Assembly (NCBI RefSeq): GCF_000687555.1
Contig: NZ_JHWJ01000008.1
Span: forward strand, 124,001-188,000
Reading direction: 5' to 3'
DNA: 64,000 nt
DNA from: [Clostridium] aerotolerans DSM 5434
GTDB lineage: Bacteria; Bacillota; Clostridia; Lachnospirales; Lachnospiraceae
Shown piece by piece: positions 26,773 through 35,169 of this stretch (positions are counted from its first letter, which is position 1; every line of letters begins with the position of its first letter). The position numbers and the translations under genes are program-made. Under the pieces are notes generated by a model. That model saw only the letters and a list, made by a program, of their open reading frames with translations, had not been told where the DNA came from and did no database searches.

Positions 26773-27959
26773 GGCTTTGGCTTGCCGCACTGGGAGCAGA
26801 AGTTTCCGGTATTGGACTCACCGCATTCGCACTTCCATGGTCCGGCTGGCTTTTTATTTCCGCACTGTGGGCAGAAATTTCCCGTATTAACGCTTCCGCA
26901 GCTACAGGTCCAGCCCGCTGCAGCCTGAGTGCCGGAAGGAGTATTATTTCCTGCCTGCTGTTCCTGATTGATCTTCATCTGCTGAAGGTTGGCGCTTGAT
27001 GCAGCACCCAGGATACCGCCTCCTACATTCATTCCCATGCCCATTCCAAGATAACCCGACATGGAGCCTGCGGAATTGCCTCCTGCTGCCTCCATACCTC
27101 TGGCAGCGGCTCCCTGGACGTATCCCTCTCTTACCGACGGATCACCAAGCATGGCTCCCTGGTTTCTCATATGAATTAAGTCCTTGGATTCCTCGTCATA
27201 GGTTATGCTTGCAATTCCCACGGACTGAATGGCCATTCCTCTCCTTGCCTTCCACTGTTCGTCAAGAACATCTGACATATACTGTCCAAGCTCTCTTCCC
27301 TTTGATGCTACGTAAGAGATTCGTATTCCATCTGCGGACATCTGATTGATGGAGGACTGTAATGCCTCTAAGAACTCAGAGAGATACTGGGTGTTGATAT
27401 CATCCACTTCCACACTGACAGCGTTTCTTGGTATGACTTCCGCAAAGAATAACAGAGGATCTGTTACCTTAAAGGAATACGTTCCATGAGCACGCAGGAA
27501 TAATTCTGCATTATAAAACTGGTCGAAATAATTAATGGGATTAGGGGTTCCAAACTTTACCCCTTTTATTTCCTGAAGATTGATAAAAAATACTTTTTGA
27601 GCCGTAGGCGTCTTTCCGCCATAACGGACACGGTCAAAGGATTCCTTTAGAGCTTCTTCAAACTGACCATTAAAAAGAGAGGGGAGGGAAGAATTTTTTA
27701 CAGTAAAATAGCCTGGTTCTCCGGTATAGTCAATCACCTTTCCACCGTCCACTAAAATCATGAACTGATTGGGGTAAACATGAATGACAGAACCATCTGA
27801 AACGGTGTTATCTGTTCCCCTTGTATTGGAGCCTTTTCTGATTTTTACTCCGGAAGAAAATACGGTCTGGTCTCCCATATCTCCTGCTTCTATGACTTCA
27901 AGCCATTGATCTGCCAGTGAACCGCCTAATGCGGTTGTCAGTGCCTTTACAATTCCCAT
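26769..27959 (-). CDS. SPFH-domain protein with C-terminal zinc ribbons (YdjI-like)
   Basis: A 396-residue cytoplasmic SPFH (stomatin/flotillin-like) protein. Residues about 25-290 form the SPFH region (HVYPNQFMILVDGGKVID, then AELFLRAHGTYSFKVTDP). A Gly/Met-rich linker with GYLGMGMGMNVGGG follows. The last 50 residues carry two short zinc ribbons, CSCGSVNTGNFCPQCG and CECGESNTGNFCSQCG. SPFH proteins build large scaffolds on membranes. It is first in the three-gene operon; GAGGAGG precedes the ATG, and a TATAAT lies on the minus strand at 27996-27991. No PspA-type gene is adjacent. Confidence 0.85.
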   Translation of the reverse strand: MGIVKALTTALGGSLADQWLEVIEAGDMGDQTVFSSGVKIRKGSNTRGTDNTVSDGSVIHVYPNQFMILVDGGKVIDYTGEPGYFTVKNSSLPSLFNGQFEEALKESFDRVRYGGKTPTAQKVFFINLQEIKGVKFGTPNPINYFDQFYNAELFLRAHGTYSFKVTDPLLFFAEVIPRNAVSVEVDDINTQYLSEFLEALQSSINQMSADGIRISYVASKGRELGQYMSDVLDEQWKARRGMAIQSVGIASITYDEESKDLIHMRNQGAMLGDPSVREGYVQGAAARGMEAAGGNSAGSMSGYLGMGMGMNVGGGILGAASSANLQQMKINQEQQAGNNTPSGTQAAAGWTCSCGSVNTGNFCPQCGNKKPAGPWKCECGESNTGNFCSQCGKPKP

Positions 27960-28019
27960 GTCTGTTCCTCCTCAACTGTTAGATTCCTCTATTATACTAT
28001 AGGATTGGTAAATACGCCA

Positions 28020-28844
28020 TCAGGCATTCCTCATCATAACAATTTCCTTGGCGTATCCTGATAAGTCATTGGGTGTTTCTAAGTAAAATGGAAGTTCTTT
28101 AAGAACCGGATGAGTCACAATCCGCTTTAAGGCCTCGGCTCCGATATAGCCTTCTCCTATTTTTGCATGGCGGTCCTTGTGGGCTCCTAATGGGTTCTGG
28201 CTGTCATTTAGGTGAATGGCCTTTAAACGGGAAAGACCGATGACTTCATCAAAATGGTGAAGCACACCATCAAGATCATTTACAATGTCATAGCCACCAT
28301 CCCACACATGGCAGGTGTCGAGACAGACTCCCATTTGCTGGTTTAACTCCACCCGGTCAAGAATTTCTCTTAATTCCTCAAATTCCCGGCCTACTTCACT
28401 TCCCTTACCTGCCATGGTCTCTAACAGGACCGTGGTGTGAAACTCCGGAGTAAGTATCCCATTGAGCATATCTGCAATAAACTGAATTCCTGTTTCAACG
28501 CCCTGTCCCACATGGCTTCCCGGATGAAAATTATAGGAATTCCCCGGAGTGTATTCCATTCGCATCAGATCATCCTTCATGGTATCCCTGGCGAGGGTAC
28601 GGAGATTCTCATCTGCGGAGCAGGCATTTAACGTATAAGGCGCATGAGCCAGAATCCGGCCAATGGCGTTTTCTTCTGCAAAGAGAAGAAAACGTTCCAC
28701 ATCGGCCGGATTCATGGCTTTGGCTTTGGTTCCTCTTGGATTTCTTGTAAAAAACTGAAACGTATTTGCATCAATGGCCTTGGCATCCTTACCCATGGCA
28801 AGGTAGCCTTTGGCCGATGATAAATGACATCCTATTGTTAACAT
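28020..28844 (-). CDS. nfo: Deoxyribonuclease IV (AP endonuclease)
   Basis: A 274-residue zinc-dependent endonuclease IV that cuts DNA 5' of abasic sites in base-excision repair. Metal-ligand segments are visible along the TIM barrel: [55 protein letters not shown] and LETPND. AGGAGG sits between the permease stop and the ATG, only 11 bases downstream, so it is probably cotranscribed with the ABC transporter operon although the functions are unrelated. Confidence 0.94.
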   Translation of the reverse strand: MLTIGCHLSSAKGYLAMGKDAKAIDANTFQFFTRNPRGTKAKAMNPADVERFLLFAEENAIGRILAHAPYTLNACSADENLRTLARDTMKDDLMRMEYTPGNSYNFHPGSHVGQGVETGIQFIADMLNGILTPEFHTTVLLETMAGKGSEVGREFEELREILDRVELNQQMGVCLDTCHVWDGGYDIVNDLDGVLHHFDEVIGLSRLKAIHLNDSQNPLGAHKDRHAKIGEGYIGAEALKRIVTHPVLKELPFYLETPNDLSGYAKEIVMMRNA

Positions 28845-28855
28845 AAAACCTCCTG

Positions 28856-29770
28856 TTACTTGGTGTTTTTCATTCGTTTTCCGTTGGAAGGGCTGATAGC
28901 CTTCACCGCAATAAAAAGGAATATAGCTGCCAGGACAAGCTGGATGAAAATGCTTAAAACTACCCAGTGATCCATAATTCCATTTTGAGGGTGAGGACCG
29001 AACCAGTTGTTAAGACTCTTTAATACCTGATTATCTCCAGCCTGGGTGTTTATCATTACATAAAATGTTGCCACAGGATTTAATAAAAGAAGATACAGGA
29101 ATGAACCGGAATTTGCCTGGTCTGCAATGCCGCTGACCGAGGATGCATAGGTATTGACCACATTTAAGCGGGCAATGGATAAGGCAAATATATTGATGGC
29201 ATAGGTACCGGCCGCAATCATCACCAGCACTCCATAGCTTACTACTGTAGCAATGGTAGAACGCTTAAAAATAGAAGAAAAGCAGATTCCCATGCTTCCG
29301 CAAAGAAGAGCCACGGCAAGATAGCATAAAAGCAAAATAAATATATCAGAAGCGGTCACGCCTCCATATACAAATGAGACGGAAAGAAGGGGAAAGCTTG
29401 ACATGACCATTAAAAACATGGTTCCAAAGGAAGCCATTAATTTTCCCCAGATGATCTCCCATGGCTTCATGGTGGTGGTGAGAAGAAGATCCAGGGTCTG
29501 GCGTTCTCTCTCCCCGCTGACACTGGCCGCTGTAAGAGCCGGCATGATGAACATGAGCATGACGAATTCCACCACTGCTACGAAAACGTATATGTTAATA
29601 AAGGATGAATACTGAATCTCAGCTGTCATCTTCACCTGTTCCACCACGGAGTACATATTAAGAAGAACTACCAGGGCCAGTATGGAATTAAACAGCACAA
29701 GAATGAGGGCCAGACGGAAGCTTCTGGAGCTGACCGTTATTTCCCGTTTATAGACCGGGTTCGTTTTCAT
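28856..29770 (-). CDS. ABC transporter permease (ABC-2 / GldF type)
   Basis: A 304-residue permease with about six membrane helices. The cytoplasmic segment [21 protein letters not shown] (here [11 protein letters not shown] followed by [14 protein letters not shown]) is typical of ABC-2 permeases of the NatB/GldF kind. I start it at the ATG at 29770 ([11 protein letters not shown]), preceded by AAGGCGGTG; this overlaps the end of the ATPase gene by 23 bases. It forms the membrane part of the transporter with the next two genes. The substrate is unknown. Confidence 0.85.
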   Translation of the reverse strand: MKTNPVYKREITVSSRSFRLALILVLFNSILALVVLLNMYSVVEQVKMTAEIQYSSFINIYVFVAVVEFVMLMFIMPALTAASVSGERERQTLDLLLTTTMKPWEIIWGKLMASFGTMFLMVMSSFPLLSVSFVYGGVTASDIFILLLCYLAVALLCGSMGICFSSIFKRSTIATVVSYGVLVMIAAGTYAINIFALSIARLNVVNTYASSVSGIADQANSGSFLYLLLLNPVATFYVMINTQAGDNQVLKSLNNWFGPHPQNGIMDHWVVLSIFIQLVLAAIFLFIAVKAISPSNGKRMKNTK

Positions 29771-30713
29771 GTACAAGCACCGCCTTTTCTTTATCATGAT
29801 CGGTTATCTGCATGAACAGGGTCTCTAAGCTCCCCTGCTCTCTGTAAAACCCGCGGATCAGAACCTCCGCATCCACAAGCTGTTGTAGGAGAAGGGCCTC
29901 ATCCTGTTCATCGCCAATGAAATTCACCCGGATATCCTGATCCTTCACGGCTATGGTCTGAACGCAGGGCTGGCTCTTTAAGATGGAAAGAGCCCTTTCT
30001 TTATTGCCAAGAACTGCGATGATTAAGGGATTGGTGGCATTGACCCTGTGAAGGATCTCTTCCATGCTTCCTCCCAGTACCATCTTCCCCTGGTCAATGA
30101 TTCCGATGTCCGTACAAAGCTCTGATAGCTCCGACAGCACGTGGGAGCTTATGAATATGGTCTTTCCCTGATCCTTTAACTCTTTTAAAATCTCCTTGAA
30201 TTCAAATCGGGTCCTTGGGTCCAGACCGGAAGCAGGCTCGTCAAGAACCAGAAGAAGGGGATCATGGATTAAAGCCCTTGCCAGGCACAGACGCTGCTTC
30301 ATACCTCTTGATAAGCTGTCTACATAAAAGTTTACCTTGTCTTCCAAGCCCACCTGCTCTAAAAGGGTCATATACCGGTTTCTGGCTTTAAGCCCATCAA
30401 GTCCATAGCAGGAAGCAAAAAACTCCATGTATTCGTTGACCCTTAAATTGTCATACACGCCGAAAAAATCAGGCACATAACCAATGCTTAGCTTTAAATC
30501 ATTTAACCCTCTGGTCACATCGGTACCACGGATGAGGACCTGGCCGCAGTCTGCCGATAAGAGTCCAGTCATGATCTTAATGGTGGTTGTTTTCCCCGCA
30601 CCGTTTGGCCCCACAAATCCATAAAGGGAACCTTCGGGAATCGTTAGGTCCAAACCATTTAAGGCATGGAACTTACCGAATTTTTTCCATAAATTTTTGA
30701 TTTCTAACATCAT
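29748..30713 (-). CDS. ABC transporter ATP-binding protein
   Basis: A 321-residue ATPase. Walker A is GPNGAGKTT near 35-43, the signature is LSRGMKQRL near 137-145, and Walker B is LLVLDEPASGLDP near 155-167, followed by a switch His in ISSHVLSEL. The roughly 90-residue C-terminal extension is like that of GldA/NatA-type exporters. Its ATG overlaps the stop of the 823-residue partner gene in ATGA, and its own 3' end overlaps the permease, so all three are translationally coupled. Confidence 0.92.
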   Translation of the reverse strand: MMLEIKNLWKKFGKFHALNGLDLTIPEGSLYGFVGPNGAGKTTTIKIMTGLLSADCGQVLIRGTDVTRGLNDLKLSIGYVPDFFGVYDNLRVNEYMEFFASCYGLDGLKARNRYMTLLEQVGLEDKVNFYVDSLSRGMKQRLCLARALIHDPLLLVLDEPASGLDPRTRFEFKEILKELKDQGKTIFISSHVLSELSELCTDIGIIDQGKMVLGGSMEEILHRVNATNPLIIAVLGNKERALSILKSQPCVQTIAVKDQDIRVNFIGDEQDEALLLQQLVDAEVLIRGFYREQGSLETLFMQITDHDKEKAVLVHENEPGL

Positions 30714-33181
30714 TTATCCCTTCCTGTAACCGTGAGCATTGGCAGTGTTATATACCAGTTCTTTCCTTCCGCATCGTCGCTTACATATTTAACGGTAAGG
30801 GTATTGCCCGGTGATAAATAGGGGGTCAGCTCCCCAGCTGTATAGACCAGCTTTCCGGCAGTCATGACATCGTAATTCCCTGTGTCGTGATTGTAAAAAT
30901 AAATATCCCCCTTAAACAGGTTGATGTAGGAAGCGTTATCATTGTTTGTAAAGTCCGCGGAAGGATTTTCAAAGGACAATTTGTCAATCTCAAGGTCATT
31001 TCCCAGGAAATACTCCAGGGCTACCGGATCGACCGCATAGGTTGCGTTGGAATCAGAGTAATACTGCCCGCTGATTACTTTTGGCGGTTTTATCAGTGCC
31101 GAATGAGAGACGACTCCATACTTCCTCGTGTTTACATCCAGAGTGGAGGTGAACATGGACATTCCAAAGGTCTCATAGTTTCCTTTGGTAAGGAACTGGC
31201 TGTCGGTCTGATTGCTGCTGAAGGCTACAATTCTGGCTTCCTGATTATAGGCCGTGGAATATTTATCCAGATAAAAGCTTAAAATATTGGTTCTTGATAA
31301 AGCCAGCATATAATCTGGATTGTCAATATCTGCCTTTGGATACTGATAGCTGCCTGTTACTCTGGCTGATACGTTAAAGGCGTTATTAATGGGATAATTA
31401 ATGACCGGAGCACCATCTAATTTAACGGTCTCCCCAGGCTTTAATTCCTCTAGCAGAATCATCTTACCGTACATAAGAACTCCCACCTTCTCTACGGGGA
31501 AGGGGTATTCATTGGTCACAGTTCCGTAGACCTTTCCGTCTGACAGCGTAATATCACCAAGAAGTCCTCTATGATCCGTATTGGGAGCCCTCTTTTGCAG
31601 GGAGAAATATTTGGGTGTAAATGCTGCTGCGTTCTGAACGGAAACCTTTGTGTCGCCATTTCCGTATCCCACTCTTACTTTATAATCTTCATCTCCAAGG
31701 AACTTGGGGACAGGAGACATGTCATAGTTGTTGCTCCTTGTAATCGGCAAAATCCTATAAGAAGGGTCCAGTGAAATGGTATAAGCATTGTTATAAGGAG
31801 TCCTCATATTAATATAGGTATATTCATCCACATAATCCTTGGTGGAATCCAAAATAGTGGCATAGGTAAAGAAGGTATCCTTAAATCGGGTCTTAATTCC
31901 CGTCAAGTATATGACTGAGGTAAAGATAAAGGAAACCACCACTACTGCGGTCCTGTAATATCCTCTTCTCTCCTTCTTTTTCAAATAGAGATAAAGCACG
32001 GGTCCCACCAGGATAATATAGCCCAGGATTAATACGATATAAAGAGCAAGCTTTGGAAGCTTATCTACATTGCCTGTATTGAGCATGTTTTGAACGGACC
32101 AGAACTGGCCGGAATTTCCGCTATATAGATATGAGGATAAGTTGTTTAACCTGGTATCTCCCAAAATGGTGGTAAAAAGCTTATCCACATAGGAGCGGTG
32201 GGTCTCACAAAATGCGGAAATGTCTGCAAAATCATAGGCAGCCACTCCAACGGTACCTTTTCCCTTGGATACGGAGCTAAGGACGGAAAACTGGTCATTG
32301 GAAAAAACCCCTGTACCTCCCTTTAAGGAAACATCAGCGCACACAAGATTTAAAAAGGAGTCACCAGGTCCATTGGTGGAATATTCCACCCCCATATCCA
32401 CAGACCGTTCCGCCGGAGGTGCATATTGCTTCTCCAAAAGGTCCGATTGGAACGCAAAAAGCGTATCATCTGCTCTGGCTCCAGTGCCAAGAAGAAGGGT
32501 GCCGCCTTCCTTAACCCACGCCCAAATCGCTGACATCTGCTCTTTGGAAAGCTGTTTGGTATCGTAATCGGTGATAACAAGGACATCAAGAACATCCAGT
32601 CCGATTACATGATCCGGCATCTTTTCCGTCTTCATGTTAAAGGTCTTGATACGGACAGAGCTGTAATTGACTCCCACTCCCTCCATATAGGAAAGCTTTT
32701 CTGCATTATCCGATAAAATGCCTACAAAGAGTTCTGCTGTTTCCGGAGTGATATTGGTTTTTAATCGTTTTCGAATCAGCTCATTTCCACTTTGATCTAA
32801 AAGCTTCACATAGAGGGTGTCTGCCCTCCCCGCGGGAATATCCAGGGATTGATCAAGGATTTCCATCCCTTTTAAGCTTACCGGATAATCATACTGGTAA
32901 ATATCAAAATCCGATTCCATGGCCTCCACCCGAAGGGTGCCGGAAAATGGGGTGTCCTGGTCGCTTTTTACTGTTACATTCACGGGTACAAAACGTCCGC
33001 TTTTTGCATTTCCATCATATCCATAGGAAACATCCATGGAGATTTCCGATTCAGAAACCGCATTAAATTCATTTTCCTGAGAATTGGCATCTGTGGCTAC
33101 CATGCCGAAAGCAGGCAGCTTCATGCTGCCTGCTATGGTAAGCGCTATGGCAAAAATCAGGGATATCTTCTTGAAATTCAT
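30710..33181 (-). CDS. Large extracytoplasmic membrane partner protein of the ABC transporter
   Basis: An 823-residue protein with a signal peptide (about 1-30) and an extracytoplasmic beta-rich N-domain. A region near 195-340 (LDVLDVLVITDYDTKQLSKE, EGGTLLLGTGARADD) resembles the glutamine-amidotransferase-like domain seen in GldG or DUF4350 proteins. Two close membrane helices follow near 378-400 and 411-429 with a Lys/Arg-rich loop, then about 390 further outer residues. It sits between the sensor kinase (six bases) and the ATPase (four-base overlap). By position it may be an accessory or sensing subunit. Functional detail is inference. Confidence 0.72.
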   Translation of the reverse strand: MNFKKISLIFAIALTIAGSMKLPAFGMVATDANSQENEFNAVSESEISMDVSYGYDGNAKSGRFVPVNVTVKSDQDTPFSGTLRVEAMESDFDIYQYDYPVSLKGMEILDQSLDIPAGRADTLYVKLLDQSGNELIRKRLKTNITPETAELFVGILSDNAEKLSYMEGVGVNYSSVRIKTFNMKTEKMPDHVIGLDVLDVLVITDYDTKQLSKEQMSAIWAWVKEGGTLLLGTGARADDTLFAFQSDLLEKQYAPPAERSVDMGVEYSTNGPGDSFLNLVCADVSLKGGTGVFSNDQFSVLSSVSKGKGTVGVAAYDFADISAFCETHRSYVDKLFTTILGDTRLNNLSSYLYSGNSGQFWSVQNMLNTGNVDKLPKLALYIVLILGYIILVGPVLYLYLKKKERRGYYRTAVVVVSFIFTSVIYLTGIKTRFKDTFFTYATILDSTKDYVDEYTYINMRTPYNNAYTISLDPSYRILPITRSNNYDMSPVPKFLGDEDYKVRVGYGNGDTKVSVQNAAAFTPKYFSLQKRAPNTDHRGLLGDITLSDGKVYGTVTNEYPFPVEKVGVLMYGKMILLEELKPGETVKLDGAPVINYPINNAFNVSARVTGSYQYPKADIDNPDYMLALSRTNILSFYLDKYSTAYNQEARIVAFSSNQTDSQFLTKGNYETFGMSMFTSTLDVNTRKYGVVSHSALIKPPKVISGQYYSDSNATYAVDPVALEYFLGNDLEIDKLSFENPSADFTNNDNASYINLFKGDIYFYNHDTGNYDVMTAGKLVYTAGELTPYLSPGNTLTVKYVSDDAEGKNWYITLPMLTVTGRDK

Positions 33182-33187
33182 CCTGTA

Positions 33188-34324
33188 TCATCCTATCTTT
33201 CCAAAGTTCTCTTTGTTCACATCAAAATCAACCTTAAGCTTAACCGAAAATACAGTGCCGGACAAATCACTGGTTACGTCAATGGATCCGCCGTGCATAT
33301 CTACAATGTTCTTTGCAATGGCAAGGCCAAGACCTGTTCCTCCTGTATCTGTGGAGCGGGACTGCTCCACCCGGTAGAATTTATTAAAGATCAGAGGCAG
33401 TTCGTCTGCTGGAATCACATAACCGTAATTGACCACAGAGACTGTCACCTGCTCTTCGTTGCCATTCACTTTTACCAGAATCCGTTTCCCATCGGCTCCG
33501 TATTTGATGGCGTTGTTGATAAGATTGTCAAACAGGCGCGCCAAAAGATTTCCATCCGCTGCGATTACCATAGCGGGGACATTGCTTTGAAGCTCGTAGG
33601 ATAAGTTCTTATCCACAAAGCTGGGATAAAACTCCTCTAAAAGCTGGCTTAAAAGCTTTATCACATCCACTCTTGATACGTGCATGGACATCTTTCCGTA
33701 ATTTAGTTTTGTAAATCCGAATAAATCTTCAATCAGCTTTTCCAGCCGTTTTGTCTTTACGTATGCGATTCCTATGTACTTTTTCTGAACCTCAGGATCA
33801 AGCTTCGTATCACCGGATAAAAGCTCTAAGTAACCGTTGATGGAAGTAAGAGGAGTCCTTAAATCATGAGCGATGTTGGTAATCAGCTCATTCTTCGTCC
33901 GTTCTGCCTCTCTTTCCTTATCCATCAGCTCTTTTAAATCGCCCACCATCTTATTTAAGCTGGCTGCCATTATGGAAAATTCATCATCCCCTTCGATATC
34001 TACCGTAATGTTTAGATCTCCTTCGGAAATGCTGTGCATGGCGCTAGATATCTTGGCAATATATCGCATGGATTTTTCCTGTAATAAAAGAAAGGTGACC
34101 GTAAAAATACCGATTCCAAAAACAACATAAATAAGAATCACTACGGCATCAAAGGTGGTAAGAAGCTCCACAAAGGCATTGTCCCTGTCTGTATTACGCA
34201 TATACGAAGCGATGAGGGAAATATTGGTTACAAGAAAAAGTTCTATCAGGATCGTGACCACAGCACTGTAAAAAATGTTGGCTACGACCCTGGCATGAAA
34301 ACGGCGATTGATATCACTTTTCAA
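33188..34324 (-). CDS. Sensor histidine kinase
   Basis: A 378-residue membrane kinase. Two helices near 15-41 and 58-82 flank a very short outer loop of about 15 residues, then a HAMP domain (about 83-135). The phosphoacceptor is His153 in NIAHDLRTPLTS, and the ATPase core has the N box DNLINNAIKYG and G box GGTGLGLAIAK. The short loop suggests sensing within the membrane or through the neighbouring ABC complex, as in bacitracin-type systems. The gene overlaps the response regulator gene by 11 bases. Confidence 0.93.
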   Translation of the reverse strand: MKSDINRRFHARVVANIFYSAVVTILIELFLVTNISLIASYMRNTDRDNAFVELLTTFDAVVILIYVVFGIGIFTVTFLLLQEKSMRYIAKISSAMHSISEGDLNITVDIEGDDEFSIMAASLNKMVGDLKELMDKEREAERTKNELITNIAHDLRTPLTSINGYLELLSGDTKLDPEVQKKYIGIAYVKTKRLEKLIEDLFGFTKLNYGKMSMHVSRVDVIKLLSQLLEEFYPSFVDKNLSYELQSNVPAMVIAADGNLLARLFDNLINNAIKYGADGKRILVKVNGNEEQVTVSVVNYGYVIPADELPLIFNKFYRVEQSRSTDTGGTGLGLAIAKNIVDMHGGSIDVTSDLSGTVFSVKLKVDFDVNKENFGKIG

Positions 34325-35021
34325 TTTTGTATCCTACCCCCCAAACAGTGGTGATGATCTTATTCTGTCTGGTGTCTTCCTTCATCTTGCCGCGCAGACG
34401 TCTGATATGTACCATTACGGTGTTGTTGGCTTCATAAACCTTTTCGTTCCAGACCTTTTCAAATATCTCATCGGTACTGAACACCCGGCCCGGATTGGAA
34501 GCCAGCAAATATAGAATGTCAAATTCTATGGGAGTCAGTTTAATCTCTTCTCCGTAAACGGTTACCTTATGATTATCCTTATTAATGGTCAGCCCGCGAA
34601 TGGCAATTTCATTCTTGGCTGCTTCATTTACCGAGCTGTTTGGGTTTAACTGGGTATAGCGGCGAAGCTGTGATTTTACACGTGCCGTAAGCTCCAGCGG
34701 ATTAAACGGCTTTGTTACGTAATCATCTGCCCCGGTACCAAGGCCAAGTATCTTATCTAAATCAGTGGATTTTGCACTTAGCATGATAATGGGGATATTA
34801 TTTGTCTCTCGTATCTTCCTGCACATGGAAAGTCCATCCATTCCAGGCATCATGATGTCTAAAAGAACCAGATGAATCTGATGCTTTTCCAGTATCTCAA
34901 GGCCCTCCTCTGCGTGGTTTGCCTTATATACTTTATATCCATCACTAACCAGATAGATTTCAACCAGATCTGCAATCTCCTTCTCATCATCCACAACCAG
35001 TATGCTTATTGTCTCGGACAT
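34314..35021 (-). CDS. OmpR/PhoB-family response regulator
   Basis: A 235-residue regulator. The receiver domain has the acidic pair Asp11/Asp12, phosphorylated Asp55 in LLDIMMPGMDG, Ser82 and Lys104 in VTKPFNP. The C-terminal winged helix (about 135-235) shows the family ending VMVHIRRLRGKMKED and TVWGVGYKIEK. It is VanR-like overall. GGGAGG precedes the ATG. It opens the operon RR, kinase, large membrane protein, ATPase, permease, nfo, and probably controls that operon. Confidence 0.94.
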   Translation of the reverse strand: MSETISILVVDDEKEIADLVEIYLVSDGYKVYKANHAEEGLEILEKHQIHLVLLDIMMPGMDGLSMCRKIRETNNIPIIMLSAKSTDLDKILGLGTGADDYVTKPFNPLELTARVKSQLRRYTQLNPNSSVNEAAKNEIAIRGLTINKDNHKVTVYGEEIKLTPIEFDILYLLASNPGRVFSTDEIFEKVWNEKVYEANNTVMVHIRRLRGKMKEDTRQNKIITTVWGVGYKIEK

Positions 35022-35169
35022 GAAAAAATACCTCCCTTGTCGTTATGTAAGCGGCTCTTCTTTTTACACAGAAAAGCCTGCATCCATTCTACCACAAGAA
35101 AGGTATCTTTGCCTTACTATTTTCTTACAAAAATCCTATAAAACGGTAATTGACACCTGAATTTTCCAG

